Assembly: GCF_905397375.1 (NCBI RefSeq)
Contig: NZ_CAJPVG010000013.1
Coordinates: 47,434-111,433 of the forward strand
Reading direction: 5' to 3'
Length of the DNA: 64,000 bases
From: Ralstonia mannitolilytica
Lineage (GTDB): Bacteria; Pseudomonadota; Gammaproteobacteria; Burkholderiales; Burkholderiaceae
The notes under the pieces were generated by a model. The model did no database searches, was not told the origin of the DNA, and saw only the letters and a program-made list of their open reading frames with translations. Shown one piece after another: positions 20,176 to 28,688 of the stretch (positions are counted from its first letter, which is position 1; each line of letters starts with the position of its first letter). The position numbers were made by a program, and so were the translations under genes.

Positions 20176-21438
20176 TTACAAGCGCTTGGGGGGCCGTTCC
20201 ACGTGCAGATGCCGGTGAACGTCATGGGTCGCGAAGCCCGAATCGCCGGTCGGCATCGCCAGCCACTCGGGGTGCGAAAGCGACTCGCGGATATCCGCCA
20301 GGCCCGAGGCCCAGTGCTCGCGCATGGTCGCCGGGCCGAACTGGATGTCCTTGCCGGGGCCTTCGTCTTCCTTGGCGGCGTAGATCAGGTGGATGACGTT
20401 GTAGCGCTTCGTGCAGGCCAGCTCCTGCGCGTGCTTGTACCACTGCGTGCGGCCGAATTCCTTCTCGGGCAGGTGGTCCAGCATCTGGCGCACCAGCCGC
20501 CGCGTGGATTGCGAGCGCTCCATCCAGTCCGTAATCAGGCGTGTCCGGCTCGAGTACTGCAGATCCTTCTGCCGGCTGGCCACGCCGATCATGGTGTCGG
20601 GCACCGGGCCCACGGCGCTCCACAGGTCCACCTGGAACACCAGCGTATCCTTGCGCGGCTTTGCGCCCAGCACGTAGGAGAGCGGCGTGTTGGAAACGAC
20701 ACCGCCGTCCCAGTAATACTCACCGTCGATGAGCACGGGCGGAAAGCCCGGCGGCAGCGCGCCTGATGCCATGAAGTGCTCGGCGCGCAACCGGCGTTCG
20801 GTGTTGTCGAACGCTTCCAGGTTGCCCGTGCGCACATTGACGGCACCGACCGACACACGGATGCCGCCATCGTTGATGCGGTCGAAATCACACAGGCGCT
20901 CGAGCGTGGCCTTGAGCGGCGCGGTGTCGTAGTAGCTGGCGTCGAGCGGGTCGACTTCGCTGGCGGGCAGCGGCGGCGGAACGCGCGGCGTGAAAAAGCC
21001 GCGCTGCCCTTCGAGCAGCGTGTCGGCAGCCTGCATGGCGGTCAGCCATTTGCGCAGGTGCGTGTTGCCGTCGAACCAGGCGTTCTCGAGAATGTCGGGC
21101 AGCGGCGGTGAAAAGCCCGGCTGCGTGATCGTCTGCCAGAACTCGCGCAGCTTCGCGTGCCGATCCTTCGGCGCGTTGCCGGCAATGATCGCCGTATTCA
21201 GCGCCCCAATGGAGATGCCCGCAATCCAGTTCGGCACGATGCCGGCTTCGTCCAGTCCTTCGAACACGCCGGCCTGGTACGAGCCCAGCGCGCCGCCGCC
21301 TTGCAGCACCAGCGCGATGTTCTCGTATTCGGGAAGCACGATGCGCTGCGCTGTAGTGAGCGGCGCATCTGCGGGGCGTGACGACTCTGCCGGCGTGGGC
21401 CGCTTGGTTGCGGCCACGCGTAGTTTGGGTGCGGGCAT
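20176..21438 (-). CDS. Patatin-like phospholipase
   Basis: A 420-residue patatin-domain hydrolase. The oxyanion motif LVLQGGGALGSYQAGV, the nucleophile elbow GISIGALN (GxSxG) and the catalytic Asp in YWDGGVVSNTP are present; a DUF3734-like C-terminal region follows. It is the last gene in line with hydroxybutyrate dehydrogenase and acetoacetate decarboxylase on the same strand, so a role in lipid or polyhydroxybutyrate turnover is plausible. It has no signal peptide. Confidence 0.92.
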   Translation of the reverse strand: MPAPKLRVAATKRPTPAESSRPADAPLTTAQRIVLPEYENIALVLQGGGALGSYQAGVFEGLDEAGIVPNWIAGISIGALNTAIIAGNAPKDRHAKLREFWQTITQPGFSPPLPDILENAWFDGNTHLRKWLTAMQAADTLLEGQRGFFTPRVPPPLPASEVDPLDASYYDTAPLKATLERLCDFDRINDGGIRVSVGAVNVRTGNLEAFDNTERRLRAEHFMASGALPPGFPPVLIDGEYYWDGGVVSNTPLSYVLGAKPRKDTLVFQVDLWSAVGPVPDTMIGVASRQKDLQYSSRTRLITDWMERSQSTRRLVRQMLDHLPEKEFGRTQWYKHAQELACTKRYNVIHLIYAAKEDEGPGKDIQFGPATMREHWASGLADIRESLSHPEWLAMPTGDSGFATHDVHRHLHVERPPKRL

Positions 21439-21470
21439 ATCTCCTCCAACCTCCTTGCGGGTACTTGGAT

Positions 21471-22256
21471 TTACTGCATGAACCAGCCGTGGCTCACCAC
21501 GAAGGATTGCCCGGTCAGCGCGGCACTCGGGAACGTCGCCAGGAAGCGCACCGTCTCGGCCACGTCCTCCACGGTGGTGAACACGCCGTCCACGGTATCA
21601 CCGAGCATGACCCTTTTCACGACATCCTCTTCGCTGATGCCGAGTTCCTTTGCTTGCTCGGGGATCTGCTTTTCGACCAGCGGGGTGCGCACAAAACCGG
21701 GGCACACCACATGCGAGCGCACGTTATGCGCCGCACCTTCCTTGGCCAGCACCTTGTTCAGGCCAAGCAGCGCATGCTTGGCCGCCACGTAGGCCGACTT
21801 GAGCGGCGAGCCTTCATGCGAGTGCACCGAACCCATGTAGATCACCACGCCGCCACGGTCGTCCTTGTACATGTGGCGCAGCGCTGCACGCGTGGTCAGG
21901 AACGCGCCATCGACGTGGATGGCCTGCATCTTCTTCCAGTCGGCAAACGAATAACTCACGAACGGGTTGACGATCTGGATGCCGGCGTTCGAGACGAGGA
22001 TGTCGACCGAGCCGAGTTCTTCGGCCACGCGGTCAATGCCGCTGTCCACGGCTTGTTCGTCGGTCACGTCCATGCGCAGGCCGATGGCCTTGCCGCCGGC
22101 ATCGGTGATTTCCTTGGCGACGGCCTTGGCGCCGTCTTCGTTCAGGTCAACGATGGCGATGGCCGCGCCCGAACCGGCGAGCGTGAGGGCGATCTGCTTG
22201 CCGATGCCGCTGGCGGCACCCGTGACGACGGCGACTTTGCCTTTCAAATCAGACAT
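21471..22256 (-). CDS. 3-hydroxybutyrate dehydrogenase
   Basis: A 261-residue short-chain dehydrogenase. TGAASGIGK cofactor motif, NAG (LVSNAGIQ), catalytic Ser (MGSVHS) and YxxxK (SAYVAAKHALL) are all visible, and the length and the HSHEG/FVSHGWFMQ segments match D-3-hydroxybutyrate dehydrogenases (BdhA/HbdH) of Ralstonia. It interconverts 3-hydroxybutyrate and acetoacetate, fitting its acetoacetate decarboxylase neighbour. The start at 22256 is set by homology; the frame stays open upstream. Confidence 0.93.
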   Translation of the reverse strand: MSDLKGKVAVVTGAASGIGKQIALTLAGSGAAIAIVDLNEDGAKAVAKEITDAGGKAIGLRMDVTDEQAVDSGIDRVAEELGSVDILVSNAGIQIVNPFVSYSFADWKKMQAIHVDGAFLTTRAALRHMYKDDRGGVVIYMGSVHSHEGSPLKSAYVAAKHALLGLNKVLAKEGAAHNVRSHVVCPGFVRTPLVEKQIPEQAKELGISEEDVVKRVMLGDTVDGVFTTVEDVAETVRFLATFPSAALTGQSFVVSHGWFMQ

Positions 22257-22303
22257 GTGTGTACTCCAAGGGGTGGCGGGAAAGGAATGGCGTTGGGCAG
22301 GCG

Positions 22304-23047
22304 TTACTTCGCGAGGTAATCGAACACGACTTCGCCCATGCCGAGGGTCAGGTCTGCAATGATGTGCCGCGCTTCGACAATCTCCAGCACGGGCAGTTCG
22401 GCCACGGGCGCCAGCGCATGGTGCGCCAGTTCGAGCGATGCGGGGCCGGTCCACGCACCTTTCATGTCGATGTCGATCATGTAGTTGCGCGACAGCTCGC
22501 AGATGCGCGCGGTTTTGCCGTCCACGTGCGGAATGATCTTGAGCAGGAAGTTCGGGCGCTCCAGGCGGCGTTTCTGTTCGGCCAGATCCAGCTCGCGGTG
22601 CTTGTAGCCCATGGTGCCGGTCGCCACGCGCACGGGGCCGTAGTCGAGCGTGCCGATCAGCGTGTCCTTGTCGGTCACCAATCTGGGCGAGGCGAGCTTC
22701 TTCGGGAAGCCCCACATTTCGCGGCCGCCGGCCAGGGGCGGATGGTCGTCCAGGTACATTGCCAGCGTGTACGTGCCAGGAGTGCCTTCGTAGGTGACGG
22801 GGATGACCTGGCCGCTTTCGGTGTAATCGCCAAAGCCGGTGGAATCAGCCATGCGGATGAACTCGTAGGCGACGAGCGGTTCGGGCACTTCCAGCGGCTC
22901 GGGCACCATGGCGCGCAGCTTGGCGGGGTCGGTGCGGTACGTGATGATGAAGAACTCGCGATGGATGAAGCGATACGGGCCGGGCGGGTAGGCGGGGCTC
23001 GTCAGCGGCATCGCAAAGGCGGTTTCGCGGATGGTCTTGATGTCCAT
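22304..23047 (-). CDS. adc: Acetoacetate decarboxylase
   Basis: A 247-residue protein of the ADC family, converting acetoacetate to acetone and CO2. The Schiff-base lysine pair is in GREMWGFPKKLASP, and the flanking YPPGPYRFIHREFF and PHVDGKTARICEL segments are conserved in Adc. The start at 23047 follows an AAGGAG site. It heads the adc-bdh-patatin group, an apparent ketone-body / PHB-monomer pathway. Confidence 0.93.
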   Translation of the reverse strand: MDIKTIRETAFAMPLTSPAYPPGPYRFIHREFFIITYRTDPAKLRAMVPEPLEVPEPLVAYEFIRMADSTGFGDYTESGQVIPVTYEGTPGTYTLAMYLDDHPPLAGGREMWGFPKKLASPRLVTDKDTLIGTLDYGPVRVATGTMGYKHRELDLAEQKRRLERPNFLLKIIPHVDGKTARICELSRNYMIDIDMKGAWTGPASLELAHHALAPVAELPVLEIVEARHIIADLTLGMGEVVFDYLAK

Positions 23048-23198
23048 GGCACTCCTTGCGCAGGTTGGACTGCAGGTCGCGTTGGGAATCGATACGGCGC
23101 AAGAGAACGGTAGACGACAGCGCATCGTGTCGCGCCTTTGTGACGCTGCAACTTTCCGTTCACGCCAATTTCACGTTTGAGTGCCGGTAACGTGATTG

Positions 23199-23210
23199 AT
23201 TGCATGCAAT
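23199..23210. promoter_or_regulatory. 12-base palindrome upstream of adc
   Basis: ATTGCATGCAAT is a perfect palindrome about 150 bases upstream of adc, within the only intergenic region of the adc-bdh-patatin group. It may be an operator; no regulator is assigned. Confidence 0.35.
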
Positions 23211-23241
23211 ACGTCATTGCGCCGCATGCAGCGTGCGCCTG

Positions 23242-24660
23242 TCAGGCGTGCGAGAGGAATTCCCAGAGCGCCGGTTCAGCGGAATACGCCACGTTGAAGC
23301 GCAGCCACGGGCTCGGCTCGTCATGCGGCCGGAAGTACTGGCCGGGCGCGAGCCAGATGTTGTGGTCGATGGCCTGATTGGCTAGCGTGGCGGCATCTGC
23401 ATGGCCGGGCAAACGCGCCCACAGGAAGAGGCCGCGGCCCGGCGTATCGAACGGCTCGGCACGATGCTCGCGCATGAGGGCTTCGACACGTGTGTGGGCC
23501 TCGCCCAGTCGCGCGATCAGTCGCGCCACGTGCTCGGCATAGACGGGCCGGGTGACGAACGCATGCACGATGCGCTCGGTAATTTCGGACGAGGTGAGCG
23601 CCACGGCCATCTTGGTGCGCGCCAGTTCGCGGGTGATGGCGGCATCCGCCACGACGTAGCCGGCGCGCAGCGAGGGCGAGATCGTCTTGGAGAAGCCGCT
23701 CACGTACAACGTGCGGCGCAACCCGTCGAGCGCGGCGAGCATGGGCGCGGCGGGATCGGCGAGCTCGCGGTGCAGGTCGTCCTCGACGATCCACAGGCCG
23801 TGCTGCTCTGCCAGTTGCAGCACACGGTACGCGTTCTGCGCCGTCATGGAAGAACCGGTGGGATTCTGCAGGACGGAGCTGGTGAAGAGCGCGCGCGGGC
23901 GCTCGGCCTCGTCGGCGCGCAGGATGGCTTCCAGTGCCGCCGTGTCGAGCCCGTCCGGCGTGCGCGGCACACCGACCACGCGCAGGCCGGCGAGCTTCAG
24001 TACCTGCAGGACGTTGCAGTAGCCCGGGTCGTCCACTGCCACCACATCGCCGGCCTTGAACAGCGTGCGCACGATCAGGTCCAGGCCCTGTGTGGCACCG
24101 CTGGTCAGCAGCACCTGTGAGCGCTCCACCGGCAGCCCGCGCAGCGTGAGCGATTGCGCAACGTGCTCGCCAAGCGGCGCGTATCCCAACGGATGCCCAT
24201 AGCCGGCCACGCGAAGCGCCGAGACGCGGCTCACCGCGCGCATCGCTTCCTGCACGCCGCGCTCGTCCAGCCAGTCGTTCGGCAGCCAGCCGCAGCCCGG
24301 CTTGACGGCGATCGAGCGATCGGCAAACACATCCGACAGCAGCCACGCAGCGTTGAGCTTGGGCGGCTCCCAGCGCGGCGCAACCGGCGCGGGCTGGGCC
24401 GGCGTGCGGGCGGCCACCAGGTAGCCGGAGCGCGGGCGCGCCACGATGGCGCCCAGGGCGGCCAGCCTGGTATATGCCTCCGCGACGGTGAAGGTGCTGA
24501 CCTCGTGCGCCTGGGCGAGCTTGCGCACCGAGGGCAGCCGGGTGCCCGGCAGCAGGCTGCGGTTGTCCACGGCCGCGCGAATGCCTTGGACGATCTGGTC
24601 GACCAACGTACGCTGGGGATGATGAGGATCCAGTTCGAGCTGCATGCTGCGATGCGACAT
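23242..24660 (-). CDS. MocR-type regulator (GntR HTH + aminotransferase)
   Basis: A 472-residue fusion of an N-terminal GntR winged helix (GTRLPSVRKLAQAHEVSTFTV, quoted in parts: TRLPSVRKLAQ, EVSTFTVAEAY) and a fold-type I aminotransferase domain with the PLP lysine in YVSGFSKTISPSLR. This is the MocR/GabR architecture, which senses amino-acid-type ligands through PLP. It is divergent from the omega-amino-acid transaminase and mmsA genes, so it probably activates them in response to beta-alanine or GABA-like compounds. Confidence 0.9.
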   Translation of the reverse strand: MSHRSMQLELDPHHPQRTLVDQIVQGIRAAVDNRSLLPGTRLPSVRKLAQAHEVSTFTVAEAYTRLAALGAIVARPRSGYLVAARTPAQPAPVAPRWEPPKLNAAWLLSDVFADRSIAVKPGCGWLPNDWLDERGVQEAMRAVSRVSALRVAGYGHPLGYAPLGEHVAQSLTLRGLPVERSQVLLTSGATQGLDLIVRTLFKAGDVVAVDDPGYCNVLQVLKLAGLRVVGVPRTPDGLDTAALEAILRADEAERPRALFTSSVLQNPTGSSMTAQNAYRVLQLAEQHGLWIVEDDLHRELADPAAPMLAALDGLRRTLYVSGFSKTISPSLRAGYVVADAAITRELARTKMAVALTSSEITERIVHAFVTRPVYAEHVARLIARLGEAHTRVEALMREHRAEPFDTPGRGLFLWARLPGHADAATLANQAIDHNIWLAPGQYFRPHDEPSPWLRFNVAYSAEPALWEFLSHA

Positions 24661-24677
24661 GAGAAGGAGGGCGGACC

Positions 24678-24741
24678 TATACAGTTTCTTATAGATCCGT
24701 CATCTGTGCATGTCGGCGTGGCGCCCGACTCTGTACAGTTT
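24678..24741. promoter_or_regulatory. Direct repeats in mocR/transaminase intergenic region
   Basis: TATACAGTTT (24678-24687) and TGTACAGTTT (24732-24741) are near-identical direct repeats 54 bases apart, close to five helical turns. MocR regulators such as GabR bind spaced direct repeats (family knowledge), so these are likely sites for the divergent MocR protein. Confidence 0.55.
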
Positions 24742-24799
24742 GCGTCAACCGCTGGTTCGCCAGCTTGCGCCTTGTCGCTTCATTTTTCCGGAGACGCCG

Positions 24800-26137
24800 A
24801 TGAAACCCGCACCGCACCCGCTGGAAACCACCGACCTGTCCTACTTCTGGATGCCGTTTACGGCCAACCGCCAGTACAAGGCCGCACCGCGCCTGCTGAC
24901 TTCTGCCCAGGGCATGTACTACCGCGACGCCGGCGGCCGCGAGGTGCTCGATGGCACGGCGGGTCTGTGGTGCGTCAACGCTGGCCATGCGCGCAAGGAA
25001 ATCGTCGACGCCATCGCCGCGCAGGCCAGCACGCTCGACTACGCGCCGACCTTCCAGATGGGCCACCCCCTGGCCTTCCGCGCGGCCGAGAAAGTGGCCG
25101 AGATCATGCCCGAGGGGCTCAACCGCATCTTCTTCGTCAACTCCGGTTCGGAAGCGGTGGATACGGCGCTCAAGATTGCGCTGGCCTACCACCGCGCGCG
25201 CGGTGAAGGCCAGCGCACGCGCCTGATCGGCCGTGAGCGCGGTTACCACGGCGTGGGCTTCGGCGGCATTTCGGTCGGCGGGATCTCGCCGAACCGCAAG
25301 GCGTTCTCGGCCAACCTGATCCCGGGCGTGGACCATCTGCCGCACACGCACGCGCCTGAGCACAACGCGTTCTCCAAGGGCCAGCCGGCGTGGGGGGAGC
25401 ACTTGGCCGACGAGCTGGAGCGCATCGTCGCTCTGCATGATGCGTCGACCATCGCCGCCGTGATCGTCGAGCCGCTGGCGGGGTCCACCGGGGTGCTGGT
25501 GCCGCCCAAGGGCTATCTGCAGCGTCTGCGGGCGCTGTGCGACAAGCACGGCATCCTGCTGATCTTCGACGAGGTCATCACCGGCTTCGGGCGCCTGGGT
25601 GCGGCCACCGCGGCAGAGTTCTTTGGCGTGACGCCGGACTTGCTGACGATGGCCAAGGGCATCAACAACGCAGCGGTGCCGATGGGCGCCGTGGCCGTGC
25701 GCCAGTCGGTACATGACGCCGTGATTGACGCCGGTGCGCCGGGTGCGATCGAGTTGTTCCACGGCTACACGTATTCGGCGCACCCGCTGGCAGCGGCCGC
25801 AGCCGTCGCCGCGCTGGATCTGTATCGCAGCGAGGGCCTGTTCGAGCGTGCCCGCGCGTTATCGCCGGCCTTCGAGGCGGCGGCGCATTCGGTCAAGGGC
25901 GCGCCGCATGTGAAGGACATCCGCAACCTGGGGCTGGTGGCCGGCATCGAGCTCGAATCGCGTCCTGGCGCCGTGGGTGCGCGCGCCTACGAAGTCTTCC
26001 TGAAATGCCTGGAGCGTGGCGTGCTCGTGCGCTACACCGGCGACATCCTGGCGTTCTCGCCGCCGCTCATCATCGAAGAGGCGCAGATCGCGCGCATCTT
26101 CGACACCGTTCGTACCGTTCTGCAAGAGGTAGCCTGA
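24800..26137 (+). CDS. Omega-amino acid--pyruvate aminotransferase
   Basis: A 445-residue class III aminotransferase. The PLP lysine is in LTMAKGINNAAVPMG, with the conserved Asp in LLIFDEVITGFGR and the GSEAVDTALK phosphate-binding motif. The N-terminus (YFWMPFTANRQYK) is typical of beta-alanine--pyruvate transaminases (BauA/OapT). The start at 24800 follows CGGAGA. It would convert beta-alanine plus pyruvate to malonate semialdehyde and alanine; mmsA two bases downstream takes the product to acetyl-CoA. Confidence 0.93.
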   Translation: MKPAPHPLETTDLSYFWMPFTANRQYKAAPRLLTSAQGMYYRDAGGREVLDGTAGLWCVNAGHARKEIVDAIAAQASTLDYAPTFQMGHPLAFRAAEKVAEIMPEGLNRIFFVNSGSEAVDTALKIALAYHRARGEGQRTRLIGRERGYHGVGFGGISVGGISPNRKAFSANLIPGVDHLPHTHAPEHNAFSKGQPAWGEHLADELERIVALHDASTIAAVIVEPLAGSTGVLVPPKGYLQRLRALCDKHGILLIFDEVITGFGRLGAATAAEFFGVTPDLLTMAKGINNAAVPMGAVAVRQSVHDAVIDAGAPGAIELFHGYTYSAHPLAAAAAVAALDLYRSEGLFERARALSPAFEAAAHSVKGAPHVKDIRNLGLVAGIELESRPGAVGARAYEVFLKCLERGVLVRYTGDILAFSPPLIIEEAQIARIFDTVRTVLQEVA

Positions 26138-26138
26138 A

Positions 26139-27662
26139 ATGAACCGACCGATTGATCCTGCCGTGACGGAATCCGTCGTCAGCCATTACATCGGCGGACA
26201 ACGCCATACCGGAAGCGGCAACCGTAGCGCCGATGTGTTCAACCCGGCCACCGGCGCCGTGAGCGCGCAGGTGCTGCTGGGCGGCAAGGCCGAGGTGGAT
26301 GCCGCCGTGGCCGCCGCGCACGCCGCCGCGGCTGCCTGGGCCGAGACATCGCCGCTCAAGCGCGCACGCATCCTGTTCAAGTTCAAGGAGCTGCTGGATC
26401 AGAACCAGGACGCGCTGGCCGCCGCCATCACGCGCGAGCACGGCAAGGTGTTCTCCGACGCCAAGGGCGAAGTCACGCGCGGCATCGAAGTCGTGGAATT
26501 CGCCTGCGGCATCCCGAACCTGCTCAAGACGGAGTTCACCGACAACATCGGCGGCGGCATCGACAACTGGAACCTGCGCCAGCCGCTGGGCGTGGTGGCC
26601 GGCATCACGCCGTTCAACTTCCCGTTCATGGTGCCGATGTGGATGGCGCCCGTGGCGCTGGCGTGCGGCAACACGTTCATCCTGAAGCCCAGCGAGCGTG
26701 ACCCCAGCCCGAGCCTGATGATTGCCGACCTGCTCAAGCAGGCTGGGCTGCCCGACGGCGTGTTCAACGTCGTGCAGGGTGGCAAGGACGCCGTCGACGC
26801 GCTGCTTGCGCACCCGGATGTGCAGGCACTGTCGTTCGTCGGCAGCACGCCCATCGCTGAGTACATCTATACGGAAGGCACCAGGCACGGCAAGCGCGTG
26901 CAGGCGCTGGGCGGCGCGAAGAACCACCTGGTCGTCATGCCCGATGCGGACCTCGACCAGGCCGTCGATGCGCTGATCGGCGCGGGCTATGGCTCTGCCG
27001 GCGAGCGCTGCATGGCCATCTCCGTGGCGGTGGCCGTGGGCGACGTGGCCGACAGGCTCGTGCCGCGCCTGGCCGAGCGCGCGAAGGCGCTCAAGATCGG
27101 CAACGGCATGGAAGCCGACAGCGAAATGGGGCCGCTCGTCACTGCCGCGCACAAGGCCAAGGTGGAAGGCTACATCGCCAAGGGCGTGGAAGAGGGCGCG
27201 ACGCTGGTGGTGGACGGACGCGGCCACACGGTGCCCGGGCATGAACAGGGCTTCTTCACCGGCGGCACGCTGTTCGATCACGTCACGCCGGAGATGACGA
27301 TCTACAAGGAAGAGATCTTCGGTCCGGTGCTGTCGGTGGTGCGCGTGCGCGATTTTGCCGAGGCCGTCGACCTCATCAACGCGCACGAATACGGCAACGG
27401 CGTGTCGTGCTTCACCAGCGACGGCGGCGTGGCGCGCGCGTTTGCACGGCAGATCCAGGTCGGCATGGTCGGCATCAACGTGCCGATTCCGGTGCCGATG
27501 GCGTGGCACAGCTTTGGCGGCTGGAAGCGATCCCTGTTTGGCGATCACCACGCCTATGGCGAAGAGGGCGTGCGTTTCTACACGCGCTACAAGAGCGTCA
27601 TGCAGCGCTGGCCGGACTCGATCGGCAAGGGCGCGGAGTTCGTCATGCCGACGGCAAAGTAA
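26139..27662 (+). CDS. mmsA: CoA-acylating (methyl)malonate-semialdehyde dehydrogenase
   Basis: A 507-residue aldehyde dehydrogenase. GITPFNFPFMVPMWM, the catalytic Cys in GSAGERCMAIS and the absence of the general-base Glu in QALGGAKNH mark the CoA-dependent MmsA group. It starts one base after the transaminase stop and is clearly in the same operon. Predicted reaction: malonate (or methylmalonate) semialdehyde + CoA + NAD+ to acetyl(propionyl)-CoA, CO2 and NADH. Confidence 0.94.
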   Translation: MNRPIDPAVTESVVSHYIGGQRHTGSGNRSADVFNPATGAVSAQVLLGGKAEVDAAVAAAHAAAAAWAETSPLKRARILFKFKELLDQNQDALAAAITREHGKVFSDAKGEVTRGIEVVEFACGIPNLLKTEFTDNIGGGIDNWNLRQPLGVVAGITPFNFPFMVPMWMAPVALACGNTFILKPSERDPSPSLMIADLLKQAGLPDGVFNVVQGGKDAVDALLAHPDVQALSFVGSTPIAEYIYTEGTRHGKRVQALGGAKNHLVVMPDADLDQAVDALIGAGYGSAGERCMAISVAVAVGDVADRLVPRLAERAKALKIGNGMEADSEMGPLVTAAHKAKVEGYIAKGVEEGATLVVDGRGHTVPGHEQGFFTGGTLFDHVTPEMTIYKEEIFGPVLSVVRVRDFAEAVDLINAHEYGNGVSCFTSDGGVARAFARQIQVGMVGINVPIPVPMAWHSFGGWKRSLFGDHHAYGEEGVRFYTRYKSVMQRWPDSIGKGAEFVMPTAK

Positions 27663-27682
27663 CGGAGGCGTCCGTTTTGAAG

Positions 27683-27710
27683 AAAGGGAGGCACTGCCTC
27701 CCTTTTTCTT
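27683..27710 (+). terminator. Rho-independent terminator after mmsA
   Basis: AAAGGGAGGC-ACT-GCCTCCCTTTTT: a strong perfect stem with a short loop and T-tract, 20 bases after the mmsA stop. The A-tract on the other side lets it serve the minus-strand gene ending at 27738 as well. Confidence 0.88.
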
Positions 27711-27737
27711 TGCGCGATGCTGCGTGAAACCGGCACG

Positions 27738-27944
27738 TCATATCGGCCGGATATTGACCGCGATGGGCTCGCCATCCGGCCCGATCTCGATATCGAAACT
27801 CACACGCTGGCCCTCCTGCAATGTTGGCGAGCGTGAGAACCGGATTTCCGAATCCCGAATGAAACTCGGGGCAGCGTGCATTTCTGCAGCTGCCCCGGCG
27901 GGCGGATCATATTGAACGGCGTGATCTTCAATTCGGCTGGCCAT
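27738..27944 (-). CDS. Small protein resembling the C-terminal half of CspA
   Basis: 68 residues. The second half (LQEGQRVSFDIEIGPDGEPIAVNI) parallels the end of the nearby CspA (LKEGQKVSFEVTQGPKGKQASNI), quoted here only to show the matching EGQxVSF and GPxGxxAxNI positions. The RNA-binding RNP1/RNP2 half is missing, replaced by an unrelated hydrophilic segment. A GGGAGA site precedes the start, so it looks translated. It lies 209 bases downstream of cspA on the same strand. Function unknown; a degenerate duplicate or a CspA-interacting protein are both possible. Confidence 0.6.
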   Translation of the reverse strand: MASRIEDHAVQYDPPAGAAAEMHAAPSFIRDSEIRFSRSPTLQEGQRVSFDIEIGPDGEPIAVNIRPI

Positions 27945-28153
27945 TGCATTCTCCCGAGAGGGGTTTCGTCAAACCCGGGTGCCGCTGTTTAACGGCGGCA
28001 GCCCTTCGACCGCTGGATGGCAAACACGTACTGAACAACCCTTGCAACCTGATTCCTTGGGGCCTTCCGACCGGTACACACTCTGCCCGAAGAGTGCGCC
28101 CGTCCTGCAATCGTGATGACGATCTTGGCTCTGCCTGCGCCCCGGCCTTCGGA

Positions 28154-28357
28154 TTAAGCCGCCTGGATATTCGAGGCTTGCTTGCCCTTCGGGCCTTGGG
28201 TGACTTCAAACGACACCTTTTGACCTTCCTTCAGGGTTTTGAAACCCTGCATGTTGATCGCGGAGAAATGAGCGAAAAGGTCCTCGCCGCCATCATCCGG
28301 GGTAATGAAGCCAAAACCCTTTGCGTCGTTGAACCACTTGACGGTACCAGTAGCCAT
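28154..28357 (-). CDS. Cold-shock protein (CspA family)
   Basis: A 67-residue single cold-shock domain with RNP1 (KGFGFITP) and RNP2 (DLFAHFSAI), starting MATGTVKWFNDAKG. It binds single-stranded RNA/DNA as a chaperone. The start at 28357 is standard for the family; the open frame upstream is leader sequence, consistent with the long 5' untranslated region of csp mRNAs. Confidence 0.96.
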   Translation of the reverse strand: MATGTVKWFNDAKGFGFITPDDGGEDLFAHFSAINMQGFKTLKEGQKVSFEVTQGPKGKQASNIQAA

Positions 28358-28688
28358 GATCTTGAGTCGTGAAGTTGAGAAATCGATCGACTGCCGGCCA
28401 AAACCACACAGCAGGCAGACCCGGCCAAACCAGCCAAACGATCGTTTGCTGAATATATGCTTGGCGCGTCTCCCCGTCAAAGTGTGTTTTTTTGGAACGT
28501 TACGTTTTGCAAGGTAAGCATGGACGGTGCCAGCCTCGCCATCGGTGCAAACACTCGCGCAAAAACGAGCGTTTTCACCTAAGCTTCAGTGGCGTCTGCG
28601 GCACTCCACCGAGCCGGCGGGGGTTCAAGTGCCGCAGATGGCGCACGGAAATTGCGTGTGCTTCCGCCGTTCCAGTTGCAAGCCGCCC
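28358..28688. other. 331-base divergent region between cspA and kup
   Basis: It holds the leader/promoter of cspA on the minus strand and of kup on the plus strand. No separate gene is supported. A start for kup further upstream (28527) is open in frame, but the sequence there does not look like Kup. Confidence 0.6.
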
